From the NCBI GenBank assembly GCA_025464925.1, contig JAODMS010000174.1, positions 1-5,466 of the forward strand: a stretch of DNA of 5,466 nt, written 5' to 3'. Shown here piece after piece: positions 1 to 5,466 of this stretch. The notes under the pieces were generated by a model, which did not search any database, was not told the origin of the DNA, and saw nothing but the letters and a program-made list of their open reading frames with translations. This DNA comes from Arthrobacter sp. Its GTDB lineage: Bacteria; Actinomycetota; Actinomycetes; Actinomycetales; Micrococcaceae. Every line of letters begins with the position of its first letter. Position 1 is the stretch's first letter. The position numbers and the translations under genes are program-made.

Positions 1-563
1 TGCACCCGGCCATGACGTTCACCGGCATGAGCCTGGACCTGACGAGGCTGCTGGATTCCACCTTCGGCGTCACGGCGGACGCCGCGATGCTGCCCATCGC
101 CCAGGCCCTGGTGGTGGAGATGGGTGCCGAGCCCGTAGCCATTGCCGAAGCCGACCGCGTGCTCTATCACGCGGCCCTCGCGCATGGCTCGAACCACCTG
201 GTGACCCTCGTGGCGCAGGTCTCGCAGCTGCTCCGGGACGTCGGCGTCGACGTCCCGGAGCGCATGCTGGGACCGCTGCTGCGCGCCAGCCTGGAAAACG
301 CCCTCGCCTCGGGGGAAGCGGCCCTCACGGGCCCGGTGGCCCGCGGCGACGTGGGGACTGTGGCGGCGCACGCGGAGGCCCTCCGGGAGCACGACGGCGG
401 TTCTGGCGGCGATATTCTGCAGGCCTACCTGGCCATGGCCAGGGCGACGGCCCGCAGGGCAGGAAGCCGCGGATTGCTGAAACCGGAACAACTTGACGGC
501 ATTCGGCATGCGCTCGAAGGCCCGGAACCCGGCGGTGATTCCGACGGTGACTATCGACAATGA
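1..563 (+). CDS. Rossmann-like/DUF2520 domain protein, 3' part (5' end outside window)
   Basis: The reading frame is open to the left edge (first full codon at position 3) and stops with TGA at 561-563, leaving 186 residues. The fragment begins HPAMTFTG, which in this family lies at the junction between an N-terminal NAD(P)-binding Rossmann domain (missing here) and the helical C-terminal DUF2520 domain. The DUF2520 hallmarks are visible: LYHAALAHGSN (fragment residues 54-64) and ALTGPVARGD (107-116). The ATG at position 12 is an internal Met, not a credible start. The family resembles the 6-phosphogluconate dehydrogenase/ketopantoate reductase fold; its reaction is not firmly established. 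The gene ends 24 nt before panC on the same strand, suggesting an operon and a possible pantothenate role such as ketopantoate reduction, which is inference. The C-terminal 15 or so residues are acidic and Gly-rich and look disordered. Family identity is fairly sure; function is not. Confidence 0.85.
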   Translation, partial: HPAMTFTGMSLDLTRLLDSTFGVTADAAMLPIAQALVVEMGAEPVAIAEADRVLYHAALAHGSNHLVTLVAQVSQLLRDVGVDVPERMLGPLLRASLENALASGEAALTGPVARGDVGTVAAHAEALREHDGGSGGDILQAYLAMARATARRAGSRGLLKPEQLDGIRHALEGPEPGGDSDGDYRQ

Positions 564-578
564 AGGGGCGCAACCCCC

Positions 579-585
579 GGAAGGA
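579..585 (+). promoter_or_regulatory. Ribosome binding site of panC
   Basis: GGAAGGA lies only 2 nt before the ATG at 588, a short spacing. No later in-frame start has a better purine-rich site, and the protein from 588 aligns with the usual PanC N terminus, so the ATG is kept. Confidence 0.5.
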
Positions 586-587
586 CC

Positions 588-1511
588 ATGACATTGGCTA
601 TCCAACTCGTGACCAGTGCAGACCAGCTCCGCGCCGAAAGCGCACGCCTGCTCGCGCAGAAACGCGGCGCATCACAGGGGCTGGTTCCCACCATGGGTGC
701 CCTGCACGAAGGCCACGCCCGGCTGGCGCGGACCGCCGTCGCGCAGAATGACGTGGTGGTGGCCAGCATCTTCGTCAACCCGCTGCAGTTCGGTGAGGCC
801 GCGGACCTGGAACGGTACCCCCGGACGCTGGAAGCGGACATGGCACTCCTCGACGCCGAAGGCGTGGACCTGGTGTTCGCGCCCTCGGTGCAGGAGGTCT
901 ACCCCAACGGAGAACCCCTGGTGCGGGTCAGCGCCGGGCCGCTGGGCGGAAAGTGGGAGGGCGCATCCCGGCCGGGACACTTCGACGGCGCTCTGACCGT
1001 GGTGGCGAAGCTGCTCCACTACGGAATGCCAGGGACTGGATTCTCCGCCGAAGGACGGTCCGGCGCTGGCCTTCCGGCGTACCGGGCGTATTTCGGCCAG
1101 AAGGATGCCCAGCAGTTGGCCTTGGTCACGCGCATGGTGGAGGACCTGAACTTCCCGGTGGACATCGTGCCCGTGCCGATCGTGCGCTCCGATGACGGCC
1201 TCGCACTGTCCAGCCGCAACCGCTTCCTCTCAGCCGAGGAGCGCCAGGCCGCGCTGGTGCTCTCCCGTGCCCTGCGGCTGATCGGGCAGCGGGCCGACGC
1301 GCACGAGCCCCTCGACCTGGATTCCGCGCAGGCGCTCGTCGAATCGCAGCCGCTCGTGGAGCTGGACTACTTCGACGTCGTGGATCCGCGCACCCTCGAG
1401 CCGCTGGCGGAGAACTGCAGGCAGACCCCGTTCCGCGGCGAAGGGCTGGCCATCATCGCTGCGAGAGTCGGACCGGTCCGCCTGATCGACAACATGCCGC
1501 TGAGCTCCTGA
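588..1511 (+). CDS. panC: Pantothenate synthetase (pantoate--beta-alanine ligase)
   Basis: Cytoplasmic enzyme that condenses pantoate and beta-alanine with ATP (through pantoyl-adenylate) to make pantothenate, the vitamin B5 precursor of coenzyme A. The 307-residue product carries the whole active-site set: [10 protein letters not shown] at 34-43 (HIGH-type motif, His40 and His43), FVNPLQF at 62-68 (pantoate-binding Asn64 and Gln67), HFDG at 131-134, FGQKDAQQ at 169-176 (ATP-binding Lys172, Asp173, Gln176) and the KMSKS-like ALSSRN at 206-211. The small C-terminal domain ends with [12 protein letters not shown] (291-302). Compared with remembered Mycobacterium and E. coli PanC, there is an extra stretch of about 16 residues around 145-165, just before FGQKD. 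It stays in frame and leaves the motifs intact, so the enzyme should be active. It follows the DUF2520 gene by 24 nt, likely cotranscribed. No panD or panB is next to it in this window. Confidence 0.97.
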   Translation: MTLAIQLVTSADQLRAESARLLAQKRGASQGLVPTMGALHEGHARLARTAVAQNDVVVASIFVNPLQFGEAADLERYPRTLEADMALLDAEGVDLVFAPSVQEVYPNGEPLVRVSAGPLGGKWEGASRPGHFDGALTVVAKLLHYGMPGTGFSAEGRSGAGLPAYRAYFGQKDAQQLALVTRMVEDLNFPVDIVPVPIVRSDDGLALSSRNRFLSAEERQAALVLSRALRLIGQRADAHEPLDLDSAQALVESQPLVELDYFDVVDPRTLEPLAENCRQTPFRGEGLAIIAARVGPVRLIDNMPLSS

Positions 1512-1534
1512 GGACAAAAACCCGGTTCTTGTCC
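1512..1534 (+). terminator. Hairpin directly after the panC stop, possible terminator
   Basis: GGACAA (1512-1517) pairs with TTGTCC (1529-1534). After one A/C mismatch, AAC (1519-1521) pairs with GTT (1525-1527) around a CCG loop, giving a stem of 6 plus 3 pairs. It starts on the base after the panC TGA and separates panC from the exporter promoter. There is no T-tract after it, which is common for actinobacterial hairpins but leaves the terminator call uncertain; it may instead be a 3'-end stabilising or attenuating structure. Confidence 0.4.
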
Positions 1535-1535
1535 A

Positions 1536-1564
1536 TCGACGGGAATTACCCCTGGGAATACACT
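1536..1564 (+). promoter_or_regulatory. Candidate promoter of the MFS exporter gene
   Basis: TCGACG (1536-1541, four of six matches to TTGACA) is followed after 17 nt by TACACT (1559-1564, fits TANNNT). The start of transcription would be near 1571, giving a leader of about 57 nt before the ATG at 1629. The spacer and its edges hold a direct repeat GGGAAT at 1541-1546 and 1554-1559, which could be a regulator site, though this is weak. Called by eye only. Confidence 0.4.
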
Positions 1565-1616
1565 GTTGGAACCTGCAGCAGCGACGACGCTCGCCGGACC
1601 CCACTTCAAACTCCCC

Positions 1617-1622
1617 GAGGGA
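1617..1622 (+). promoter_or_regulatory. Ribosome binding site deciding the MFS start
   Basis: GAGGGA lies 6 nt before the ATG at 1629. This favours that ATG over the in-frame TTG at 1566, which would add 21 residues and has no comparable site. Confidence 0.65.
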
Positions 1623-1628
1623 ACCCCC

Positions 1629-3125
1629 ATGTCAACAGACGTCTCTTCGAACGCCTCTGGCGATCAAGCGCAGGCTCCCACCGCGCACCCTCAAGCTGCA
1701 GCGGGGACGCCGACAGCGCCGCCGCCGGCGAAAATGTCCCGCGAATCCGTCACCATCATCGTCACCTTGCTGGTCGCCACGTTCGTCGTAATCCTCAACG
1801 AAACCATCATGAACGTCGCCCTGCAGCGGCTGATGGTGGATCTCAGGGTGGACGCCTCCACCGTGCAGTGGCTGTCCACGGGCTTTATGCTCACCATGGC
1901 CATAGTGATCCCCACGACGGGCTTCATCCTGCAACGGCTCTCCACCCGGGCCGTGTTCATGCTGGCCATGGGCCTGTTCTCCGGCGGCACGCTCCTCGCC
2001 GCCGTGGCTCCGGGGTACGAAATCCTCCTGCTCGGCCGCATTGTCCAGGCCGGCGGCACGGCAATCATGCTGCCCCTCCTGATGACAACCATCCTGACCC
2101 TGGTTCCGGTCTCCCGCCGCGGCGCCGTGATGGGGAACGTGAGCATCGCCATCTCGGTGGCACCGGCCATGGGCCCCACGGTTTCCGGCCTGATCCTTGA
2201 ACACTTCTCGTGGCGTTTCATGTTCGTTTTTGTCCTGCCGATCGCCCTTGCCGCGTTCGCCATCGGCGCCAAGTACCTGACCAACATCGGCGAAACGGAG
2301 AAGACCCGGCTTGATGCCCTGTCCGTGCTGCTGACGGTTCCTGCGTTCGGCGGCCTGGTGTACGGACTGAGCCAGGTCGGCGGCGGCCAGGGCGGTCCCG
2401 GTTCCCCGGCCCTGGTAGCACTGGCCGTGGGCGCGGTCGCCATGCTGGCGTTCGTACTCCGGCAGTTGAAGCTGCAGAAGTCCGAGGCACCCCTGCTGGA
2501 TTTGCGCGCGTTCAACTTCCGGATGTTCACGGTGTCCGTACTGCTGCTGGTGGTTGCCATGATCGCCCTGTTCGGCGCGGTGATCCTCCTGCCCCTGTAC
2601 CTGCAGGAAATCCGCGGGCTGAAATCCCTGGAGACCGGCCTGACCCTGCTGCCCGGAGGCCTCGCCATGGGACTGCTGGGCCCGGTGATCGGCCGGCTCT
2701 TCGACAAGGTCGGCCCGCTGCCCCTGACTGTCACGGGCTCGTCCCTGCTGGTGGTGGCCCTGTTCCAGTTCTCCCTGCTTGACGCGGACACGCCGGTCTG
2801 GTGGATCGTCGTGCTGCACGTGGGCCTGAGCCTGGGGCTGGCGCTGCTGTTCACCCCGGCCTTCACCACCGGGCTGAATCCGCTGCCGCCGCATCTTTAT
2901 TCACACGGCTCGGCCATGATGAGCACCCTGCAGCAGGTGTCCGGCGCCGCCGGGACGGCCCTGCTGGTCTCGATCTACGCCGTCGTGTCCGCGGCCTCCG
3001 GAATGATCGCCGGCATGCATGCGGCGTTCCTGACGGCGGCCGTCATAGCGCTCGCCGCCGTCGTGCTGTCCACCATGATGCGCAAGACCGCGGGAGCGGA
3101 ACAGCCTGCTGCGGCAGCGCACTAG
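1629..3125 (+). CDS. MFS transporter, DHA2 (EmrB/QacA) family, LmrB-like drug exporter
   Basis: Inner-membrane proton-coupled exporter of 498 residues. Residues 1-36 are a polar Ala/Pro-rich cytoplasmic tail without predicted structure. About 14 hydrophobic helices follow (roughly 41-62, 80-100, 107-126, 132-157, 165-190, 194-213, 231-248, 260-279, 299-321, 337-356, 364-384, 389-413, 431-457, 461-484), the DHA2 number. The TM1 motif LNETIMNVALQRL (56-68) matches the DHA2 L(D/N)xTIVNVALP signature. GFILQRLSTRAVF (98-110) replaces the classic motif A as in LmrB-type proteins. GPTVSGLILEHFSWRFMF (182-199) is motif C plus the following TM5-TM6 signature. The family exports lincosamides, dyes, detergents or other amphipaths; the substrate here is unknown. 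It is separated from panC by 117 nt with its own likely promoter and converges with the hydrolase gene downstream (12 nt between stops). No regulator gene adjoins it. Family call is strong, LmrB-like subgroup moderate. Confidence 0.9.
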   Translation: MSTDVSSNASGDQAQAPTAHPQAAAGTPTAPPPAKMSRESVTIIVTLLVATFVVILNETIMNVALQRLMVDLRVDASTVQWLSTGFMLTMAIVIPTTGFILQRLSTRAVFMLAMGLFSGGTLLAAVAPGYEILLLGRIVQAGGTAIMLPLLMTTILTLVPVSRRGAVMGNVSIAISVAPAMGPTVSGLILEHFSWRFMFVFVLPIALAAFAIGAKYLTNIGETEKTRLDALSVLLTVPAFGGLVYGLSQVGGGQGGPGSPALVALAVGAVAMLAFVLRQLKLQKSEAPLLDLRAFNFRMFTVSVLLLVVAMIALFGAVILLPLYLQEIRGLKSLETGLTLLPGGLAMGLLGPVIGRLFDKVGPLPLTVTGSSLLVVALFQFSLLDADTPVWWIVVLHVGLSLGLALLFTPAFTTGLNPLPPHLYSHGSAMMSTLQQVSGAAGTALLVSIYAVVSAASGMIAGMHAAFLTAAVIALAAVVLSTMMRKTAGAEQPAAAAH

Positions 3126-3137
3126 GAGACGGGCGGC

Positions 3138-3971
3138 TCAGCCGGCGAAGAACTCGCTTAGCTCGGTGATGAGTTTGTCCGGAGCCCGGTTGACGCCGTC
3201 GTGCCCCATGCCGGGCAGGATGGTGTAGCTGGAGCCGGAGAGCACGTCGTGGATCTGGGCGCAGGCGACGCCGAAGTAGGCGGGGCTCTTCTCGCCCACC
3301 ACGATCAGCGTCTCCAACGGCAGTTCCAAGAACGGTTCGGCCGGCATGTCGGCGCCGATGATGGCCTTGATCTCACGGACGCCGGTCTGCATGAGCTCGC
3401 GCAACTGCTTGCCGATCGGTGTTCCGGCGGTCAGCTTGTTGGCCAGGGTCAGCATAGACAGCGGCATCCGGGACAGGGCGCTGCCGGTTTCGAGGCCTCT
3501 GACCAGCACGGCGAGGGCGCGGTCATCGTCGCCTGCCGCCGTGGCACGCTCATATTCGGCCGTCCAGTCCGCGGTGACGCTGTGGTTCACCGACACGGCG
3601 GGGTCGTACACGGCCAGCCGCTCCACCGGAAGCGTGCGGGCCGCATGCAGCGCCACCGCACCGCCGAAGCTGTGTCCGAACACATCAGTGCTGGAGGTGT
3701 GTTTCATGACCGTATCGAGGTCACTGATGTCCACATCCAGCGTGTAGTCCTCCGGCTGCGCAGAGGAGGAGCCGCGCCCGCGTCTGTTGAACGTATGGAC
3801 CGGCCTGCCGAGGGAGGCGCTGAGCTTCTGCGCGAAGCGGGTGTAGTCGGCGGCTGTCACCATCGAGGCCGGTACGACGACCACTCCGGAGCCCGCCGAG
3901 GTGAGTTCCTCACCTGTGCTGAAAAGCTCAATTGTTCCGCCGTCGGGGGTTCTGATGTTCTCGCGGGTCAT
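3138..3971 (-). CDS. Alpha/beta-fold hydrolase, copy 1 (3'-distal copy of a tandem pair)
   Basis: Predicted soluble cytoplasmic hydrolase of 277 residues; no signal peptide or membrane helix. The nucleophile elbow is GHSFGG (99-104) with Ser101; the likely histidine is His257 in GMGHDG; the likely acid is Asp123 in VYDPAVS, after the strand following the elbow. The strand GVVVV (29-33) is followed by Pro-Ala where its paralog upstream and most family members have His-Gly, so the oxyanion-hole region has changed. Other shared blocks with the paralog are LGRPVH, NRRGR, GLET and SPxYF (229-233). The substrate (ester, lactone, epoxide, haloalkane, or peroxidase-type chemistry) cannot be told. The ATG at 3971 has no real Shine-Dalgarno site but lies 6 nt after TAGGCT, consistent with leaderless transcription. 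It lies 105 nt downstream of the second hydrolase gene and converges on the MFS gene. Confidence 0.88.
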   Translation of the reverse strand: MTRENIRTPDGGTIELFSTGEELTSAGSGVVVVPASMVTAADYTRFAQKLSASLGRPVHTFNRRGRGSSSAQPEDYTLDVDISDLDTVMKHTSSTDVFGHSFGGAVALHAARTLPVERLAVYDPAVSVNHSVTADWTAEYERATAAGDDDRALAVLVRGLETGSALSRMPLSMLTLANKLTAGTPIGKQLRELMQTGVREIKAIIGADMPAEPFLELPLETLIVVGEKSPAYFGVACAQIHDVLSGSSYTILPGMGHDGVNRAPDKLITELSEFFAG

Positions 3972-3983
3972 GTTCCGAGCCTA
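3972..3983 (-). promoter_or_regulatory. Candidate -10 element and leaderless start block of hydrolase copy 1
   Basis: On the minus strand TAGGCT (3983 to 3978) fits TANNNT and is followed by CGGAAC and then the ATG at 3971. A -10 placed 6 nt before the start codon implies a transcript that begins at or very near the ATG. Nine of these 12 bases match the block before hydrolase copy 2, which supports a real, retained promoter. No convincing -35 is visible. Confidence 0.5.
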
Positions 3984-4046
3984 GCCGAGCATCCCGAACC
4001 GCGCAGTCCACCATGCCCGCTGGCTGCCTGCCTGGTTGCTGCGTGA

Positions 4047-4064
4047 TTCCGGCTGCTTCCGGAA
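4047..4064 (-). terminator. Small hairpin after hydrolase copy 2, possible terminator
   Basis: In the 105-nt gap between the hydrolase genes, TTCCGG (4047-4052) pairs with CCGGAA (4059-4064) across a 6-nt loop, 12 nt beyond the TAA of copy 2. The stem is only six pairs and has no T-tract, so it is a weak candidate. Confidence 0.25.
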
Positions 4065-4076
4065 CGGTCGGCCTGC

Positions 4077-5006
4077 TTAGCGGCTTCCGCAGAAGCGGCC
4101 GAGGCGTCCCGGGAGCGGGGAGGTGATGCCGGCTGTGCCGAGGAGGAACCGCGCTGTCGTCCGGACGAGCCGGTTGCCGGGCCGGATGGGGCCTTCGTGC
4201 AGCTGCCCCGGAACCACGGCAAACTCCACGGCGGGGACCGCGGCCGCAAGCTGCCGGCCGGTCTCGGCGAAGTACGGCGGGCTCCAGCCGCCGCTGAGCA
4301 TCAGGGTGGGGGTGGTCAGGGCAGCGAACTCGGCCAGATCGGCATCGGCTTCCAGCACGGCCCGCATCTCGGCGACGGCCGTGGGCAGCAGCTTCCGCAT
4401 CTCTGCGCCCAGAGTCGTCCGGGCGGACAGGATGCTGAGCATGCGCAGCGCCCCCAGCGGCAGCCTGGAAACCGGCCCCGCCGTTTCGAGCCCCTGGATT
4501 AGGTGCGCCCAGGCATCGTCGAGCTGCCCGGCGGCCACCGAACTCTCCAGTTCCGGCCGCCAGCGCCGGCTGAGGTTCCCGGCGAGGGACACCGCCGCGT
4601 CATAGGTGACCATGCGTCGGATCGGCACGGTTCGGGCCGTCTGGAGGGCCACAAATCCGCCGTAGCTGTGCGCCACGACGTCGCTTGCGCCGGTCTCACG
4701 CAGCACCGCAGCCAGGTCCGCGGTTTCCGTCGCCGCCGAGTAGCCGGCGGGCTGGGGCGAGGATCCGGCACGCCCCCGCCGGTTGTAGCAGTGCACCGGC
4801 CGTCCCAGCAGGCGGCTGAGTTTCCGGGCAAAGGGCCGGTAGAGCGCGTCGGTGACCAAGGTCCCGTGCACCACTACGACGCCGGGCCCCGCCGGGGATG
4901 CGGCTCCGGCACCGACCCGCGCGCCGGCCGGCGCTGCGGCCGGACGAAAGCTGTGCAGCTCGAGTTGCCCCTCGCCGTCGTCGGTGCCCATGGTCCACGT
5001 CTCCAC
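4077..5006 (-). CDS. Alpha/beta-fold hydrolase, copy 2 (promoter-proximal copy of a tandem pair)
   Basis: Predicted soluble hydrolase of 309 residues from the GTG at 5006. The fold order is visible: strand GVVVV (42-46) with canonical His47-Gly48, then NRRGR (75-79), nucleophile elbow AHSYGG (112-117) with Ser114, likely acid Asp136 in TYDAAVS, SPPYF (242-246), and likely catalytic His270 in GQLHEG. Ser, Asp and His each sit exactly 13 residues later than in the downstream paralog, the offset coming from an Ala/Gly/Pro-rich stretch at 21-41. The strand-7 position that often holds the acid is Gly240, which favours Asp136. The C terminus (291-309) extends past the domain and is basic and Gly-rich. 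An ATG at 4991 with GGAG at 5001-5004 (9 nt spacing) is an alternative start giving 304 residues; I prefer GTG 5006 because the sequence before it and the N-terminal residues align with the paralog. It is divergent from lysS. Substrate unknown. Confidence 0.88.
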   Translation of the reverse strand: METWTMGTDDGEGQLELHSFRPAAAPAGARVGAGAASPAGPGVVVVHGTLVTDALYRPFARKLSRLLGRPVHCYNRRGRAGSSPQPAGYSAATETADLAAVLRETGASDVVAHSYGGFVALQTARTVPIRRMVTYDAAVSLAGNLSRRWRPELESSVAAGQLDDAWAHLIQGLETAGPVSRLPLGALRMLSILSARTTLGAEMRKLLPTAVAEMRAVLEADADLAEFAALTTPTLMLSGGWSPPYFAETGRQLAAAVPAVEFAVVPGQLHEGPIRPGNRLVRTTARFLLGTAGITSPLPGRLGRFCGSR

Positions 5007-5018
5007 AGTCCGAGTCTA
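5007..5018 (-). promoter_or_regulatory. Candidate -10 element and leaderless start block of hydrolase copy 2
   Basis: On the minus strand TAGACT (5018 to 5013) fits TANNNT and is followed by CGGACT and then the GTG at 5006. It matches the block before copy 1 in 9 of 12 bases at identical spacing. Transcription starting here would give either a leaderless GTG start or a 15-nt leader carrying GGAG for the ATG at 4991. No clear -35 is visible. Confidence 0.5.
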
Positions 5019-5068
5019 TTCCCACACGCTTCCCGGCCGGGCAGGACCCAGGCGGGCAGAACTCCCGG

Positions 5069-5074
5069 TAAACT
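5069..5074 (+). promoter_or_regulatory. Candidate -10 element of lysS (leaderless)
   Basis: TAAACT fits TANNNT and ends 8 nt before the GTG at 5083, so transcription would begin at or next to the start codon. A GGGGA run (5076-5080) lies only 2 nt before the GTG, too close to be a normal ribosome site, which also points to leaderless translation. No strong -35 is visible. Confidence 0.5.
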
Positions 5075-5082
5075 TGGGGATT

Positions 5083-5466
5083 GTGACTTCCCAAAACACC
5101 CCCTCCCCAAACACCGCCGCCGAGCCCGCCGACGCCAGCGAACAGATGCGCATCCGCATGGAGAAGCGCGCGAGGCTGATCGAACGCGGGAACGAGGCGT
5201 ATCCGGTGGGTGTTGAACGCACGCATTCGCTGGGGGAAATCCGCGAAAAGTACGCCCATCTGCAGGCTGATGAGACCACCGGGGACGTCGTCGGGGTGAC
5301 CGGCCGCATCGTGTTCATCCGCAACACCGGAAAGCTCTGCTTCGTCACCCTCCAGGAGGGCGGCGTCGACGGCAGGGCTAACCGGCTGCAGGCCATGATC
5401 AGCCTGGCCAACGTCGGGGAGGAGGCCCTCGCGGACTGGAAGGCCCTCGTGGACCTCGGCGACCAC
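5083..5466 (+). CDS. lysS: Lysyl-tRNA synthetase, class II, N-terminal part (3' end outside window)
   Basis: Cytoplasmic enzyme that charges tRNA(Lys) with lysine using ATP. From the GTG at 5083 the frame stays open to the right edge, giving 128 of an expected 500 or so residues. Residues 1-19 are a Ser/Thr/Pro/Ala-rich tail. Then EQMRIRMEKRARLIERG (20-36) is the start helix, YPV (40-42) and RTHSL (46-50) follow, and the OB-fold anticodon-binding domain begins with VVGVTGRIVFIRNTGKLCF (69-87) and VTLQEG (88-93). The fragment ends in DLGD (124-127), where the family continues with another OB-fold strand. The class II catalytic motifs lie beyond the window. An in-frame ATG at 5146 would remove the tail, but the -10 placement supports GTG 5083. 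The frame is easily missed because it has no stop in the window. It is divergent from hydrolase copy 2 with 76 nt between starts. Confidence 0.93.
   Translation, partial: MTSQNTPSPNTAAEPADASEQMRIRMEKRARLIERGNEAYPVGVERTHSLGEIREKYAHLQADETTGDVVGVTGRIVFIRNTGKLCFVTLQEGGVDGRANRLQAMISLANVGEEALADWKALVDLGDH

Noticed and set aside
1470..1479. Palindrome GGACCGGTCC near the end of panC
   Set aside because: It lies inside conserved coding sequence and is a chance restriction-type palindrome in high-GC DNA.
1529..2200. TTG-started 223-codon plus frame overlapping the MFS gene
   Set aside because: Its product is Arg/His/Pro-rich, a typical frame-shifted shadow of the exporter.
1632..2894. Long minus-strand open frames (420 and 392 codons) opposite the MFS gene
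   Set aside because: Their translations are rich in Gln, Arg, Gly and His with no fold or motif, as expected from the complement of a high-GC membrane-protein gene, while the plus strand encodes a clear DHA2 transporter.
3126..3146. Possible bidirectional terminator between the convergent stops (CGGC-TCA-GCCG at 3134-3144)
   Set aside because: The stem is only four pairs, overlaps the hydrolase stop codon and has no T-tract; too weak to call in GC-rich DNA.
3201..4046. 281-codon plus-strand open frame opposite hydrolase copy 1
   Set aside because: It is low-complexity and motif-free; the minus strand carries an intact catalytic triad and a paralog.
4696..5466. 256-codon minus-strand open frame across the lysS start
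   Set aside because: It overlaps the lysS coding region and the divergent promoter region; plus-strand LysS similarity is unmistakable.

Overview
The window is a high-GC actinobacterial chromosome segment. Gene content and protein style (an actinobacterial DUF2520 protein next to PanC, a lysyl-tRNA synthetase with a Ser/Pro/Ala-rich N-terminal tail, GTG starts, leaderless-type promoters) suggest Micrococcaceae, most likely Arthrobacter or a close relative. That placement is inference from remembered family sequences, not a search.

Layout, left to right. (1) The 3' part of a Rossmann/DUF2520 oxidoreductase-like gene (+) runs in from the left edge, followed 24 nt later by panC (+). The two look like one pantothenate-linked transcription unit, closed by a hairpin directly after the panC stop. 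(2) A separate unit holds an EmrB/QacA-type (DHA2, LmrB-like) 14-helix MFS exporter (+), with a plausible promoter in the 117-nt gap after panC. (3) Two alpha/beta-hydrolase genes lie in tandem on the minus strand, converging on the exporter with only 12 nt between stop codons. They are clear paralogs, roughly 47% identical by hand alignment over an ungapped stretch of about 180 residues, and each appears to have its own leaderless promoter of almost identical sequence. (4) lysS (+) is divergent from the second hydrolase; its 5' 128 codons are present and it runs off the right edge.

The outer genes are housekeeping: pantothenate synthesis and lysine tRNA charging. The middle block (exporter plus two paralogous hydrolases) has an accessory flavour, and its substrates cannot be read from sequence. 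I see no mobile element, CRISPR array, tRNA, rRNA or clearly novel defence or biosynthetic system. The most informative signals are the duplicated hydrolases with a conserved promoter/start block, the divergence of one copy at the oxyanion-hole motif, and an extra loop in PanC next to its nucleotide-binding segment.
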